Source of the DNA: Dehalococcoidia bacterium
GTDB taxonomy: Bacteria > Chloroflexota > Dehalococcoidia > GIF9 > AB-539-J10
DNA: 6,968 nucleotides
Direction of reading: 5' to 3'
NCBI GenBank assembly: GCA_030602865.1
Contig: JAUVYX010000047.1
Coordinates: forward strand, 1-6,968
A model generated the notes under the pieces. The model did not search any database. It saw only the letters and a list, made by a program, of their open reading frames with translations, and had not been told where the DNA came from. Positions 5,746-6,968 of the stretch are shown here, in pieces. How positions within the stretch are numbered: the first letter of the stretch is position 1; every line of letters begins with the position of its first letter. The position numbers and the translations under genes are program-made.

Positions 5746-6792
5746 ATGAGTGTAACAGGACAAATCGGCAAGGTGCAGACTGTGCTGGGGTTGATTTCAC
5801 CGGATGAACTAGGTGTGACATTGCCTCATGAACATCTTATTGACGACGGATCGTGTTACTTTGTCGAGCCGGACGATGCCAACGACCGGACGATGGCTCA
5901 TAAGCCTGTCTCAGTGGAAATACTATGGTGGTTGCGCTATCACTTTACCCAGAATACAGATGAGGTGATGTTGAGGGATGAGCAAGTAGCAATTAATGAA
6001 GCAATGCGCTTCAAGCAGGCTGGCGGAAATACCATTGTTGAAGTGACCAATGTTGGTCTGGGCCGTGACCCAGCAGCGCTGGCACGCATTTCACGGGCAA
6101 CGGGCCTTAACGTGATAATGGGTTCGGGCTACTACCTGGCGGTGTCCCATGGGGCTGAGATGAACGATATCAGCGAGGATGAGATAGTCAGCGAGATAGT
6201 CAGGGATGTCACAGAAGGGGTTGGCACTACAGGGATACGGGCAGGATTGATTGGAGAGATTGGCTGTTCATGGCCTATGTTTCCCAACGAGCGTAAGTCA
6301 CTTCGCGCGGCGGGGCGTGCCCAGAAGTTAACAGGTGCGGCATTACATGTGCATCCTGGACGTGATCCACAGGCTCCAGCGGAGATAGTCGATATATTAT
6401 GGGACGCAGGTGCTGATCTTTCCCGTACAATTTTTGACCATGTTGAGCGTACCTTCCGCGATATGACTGCGATTGTCGGGCTGGCGAAAACCGGCTGCTA
6501 CATTGAATACGACCTGTTTGGCCGTGAAGGATACTATCCCATCAACCTGGACCTGCCTAACGATGCACAGCGAATTAACGAGTTGATGCAGTTGATTGAC
6601 GAAGGATACCTGAACCAGATTCTAATCTCTCACGATATATGGACCAAGACGCAGTGCTGCACCTATGGTGGCTGGGGATATGCCCACATCCTGCGCAACG
6701 TAGTACCTGTTATGCTGGCCAAGGGCATGACCCGGGAGCAGATACAGACCATCATGGTTGATAACCCCCGCCGGCTATTCACCTTTGTGTAG
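5746..6792 (+). CDS. Phosphotriesterase-related (PTER-like) amidohydrolase-fold hydrolase
   Basis: A complete 348-residue metal-dependent hydrolase of the phosphotriesterase family, nearly the length of human PTER. It opens with GKVQTVLGLISPDELG (8-23), then the metal pair H28/H30 in PHEHL, GEIGCSWP (170-177) with bridging E171, H203 in HVHPGRD, H232 in FDHVERT, and D297 in SHDIWTK. All six binuclear metal positions are therefore filled. The bridge is glutamate rather than the carbamylated lysine of true phosphotriesterases, which marks the PHP/PTER branch. Further PTER-like stretches are GCYIEYDLFG and the GWGYAHILRNVVP region. Human PTER was reported to be an N-acetyltaurine hydrolase, so an amide or lactone substrate is more plausible than an organophosphate. 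A purine-rich AAGGAAGGGAGG lies upstream, with GGGAGG (5729-5734) 11 bases from the ATG, a long spacing. It is the last gene of the co-directional cluster. Confidence 0.92.
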   Translation: MSVTGQIGKVQTVLGLISPDELGVTLPHEHLIDDGSCYFVEPDDANDRTMAHKPVSVEILWWLRYHFTQNTDEVMLRDEQVAINEAMRFKQAGGNTIVEVTNVGLGRDPAALARISRATGLNVIMGSGYYLAVSHGAEMNDISEDEIVSEIVRDVTEGVGTTGIRAGLIGEIGCSWPMFPNERKSLRAAGRAQKLTGAALHVHPGRDPQAPAEIVDILWDAGADLSRTIFDHVERTFRDMTAIVGLAKTGCYIEYDLFGREGYYPINLDLPNDAQRINELMQLIDEGYLNQILISHDIWTKTQCCTYGGWGYAHILRNVVPVMLAKGMTREQIQTIMVDNPRRLFTFV

Positions 6793-6968
6793 AAGCCAGC
6801 CCAATTTAAAAGACGCAGCTTTGTTTACGTTATTGTGCAATCACTAAGGGCACTTGGCAATAACGGAATTGCGTGAAGGTTTAACAAGCATTGATATCCG
6901 CCTCATCTAGCATATGCGCCAAAGAGAGTACCAACAAGGTATAAGTTCTATAACTATGAATAGATTCC
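6793..6968. other. Non-coding tail after the cluster
   Basis: This stretch holds no supported gene. A plus-strand frame from the ATG at 6914 stays open to the window end (18 codons) but has no ribosome binding site. On the minus strand a frame entering from the right edge stays open for about 28 codons before TAA. Neither shows a recognisable motif. The only clear structure is the hairpin at 6828-6865. Confidence 0.5.
6828..6865. repeat. Bulged inverted repeat (hairpin) downstream of the PTER-like gene
   Basis: CGTTATTG (6828-6835) pairs perfectly with CAATAACG (6858-6865). After a short TG/G mismatch, CAA (6838-6840) pairs with TTG (6854-6856), leaving a 13-base loop. The hairpin starts 35 bases after the stop codon. 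No T-run follows, so it is not a classical intrinsic terminator. It could be a 3' mRNA stabilising hairpin, a divergent terminator, or a binding site. Confidence 0.5.

Noticed and set aside
6828..6865. Intrinsic terminator or transposon end
   Set aside because: No T-run follows the stem, and there is no transposase fragment or target-site duplication visible beside it.
6914..6968. Start of a new plus-strand gene at the right edge
   Set aside because: Only 18 codons are visible, there is no ribosome binding site, and no motif is recognisable.

Overview
The window reads as bacterial DNA. The genes have strong AGGAGG-type ribosome binding sites, and one sigma70-like TTGACA/TAATAT promoter is visible. 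The mix of a DUF4870-type membrane protein, an altronate-dehydratase-like lyase, an MtmB-family methyltransferase and a PTER-like hydrolase suits an anaerobe or deep-subsurface/marine lineage such as Chloroflexota (Dehalococcoidia) or Desulfobacterota. That placement is inference from gene types, not from a marker gene.

Layout: (1) Positions 1-821, minus strand: a partial gene running off the left edge, encoding a DUF4870-like membrane protein with an extra C-terminal membrane domain. (2) Positions 822-1109: a divergent intergenic region with a good minus-strand promoter and a weak plus-strand one. (3) Positions 1110-2593: two genes overlapping by ATGA that encode the SAF-domain small subunit and the large subunit of a split UxaA/SuyAB-type lyase. 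(4) 2716-4122: a class III PLP aminotransferase of the TauT (taurine/beta-alanine) type. (5) 4205-5581: a homologue of monomethylamine methyltransferase MtmB with no in-frame amber codon and no pyrrolysine. (6) 5746-6792: an amidohydrolase-fold phosphotriesterase-related (PTER-like) protein. (7) 6793-6968: non-coding tail with a bulged hairpin.

The five plus-strand genes are co-directional with gaps of -4, 122, 82 and 164 bases, so they probably form one functional cluster, perhaps with internal promoters. The most interesting reading is a pathway for an N-substituted amino-sulfonate or omega-amino acid. The PTER-like enzyme would remove an N-acyl group (human PTER hydrolyses N-acetyltaurine). 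The MtmB-like enzyme would remove an N-methyl group to a corrinoid protein. The aminotransferase would deaminate the free amine. The UxaA/SuyAB-like lyase would eliminate water or sulfite from a hydroxy-acid product. Each family assignment is well supported, but the joint pathway and the substrate are inference. No corrinoid protein, transporter or sulfite-handling gene lies inside the window.

The lyase and the methyltransferase both keep their family fold motifs while lacking residues I recall as conserved or catalytic in the characterised members. They are therefore unlikely to perform the textbook reactions unchanged.
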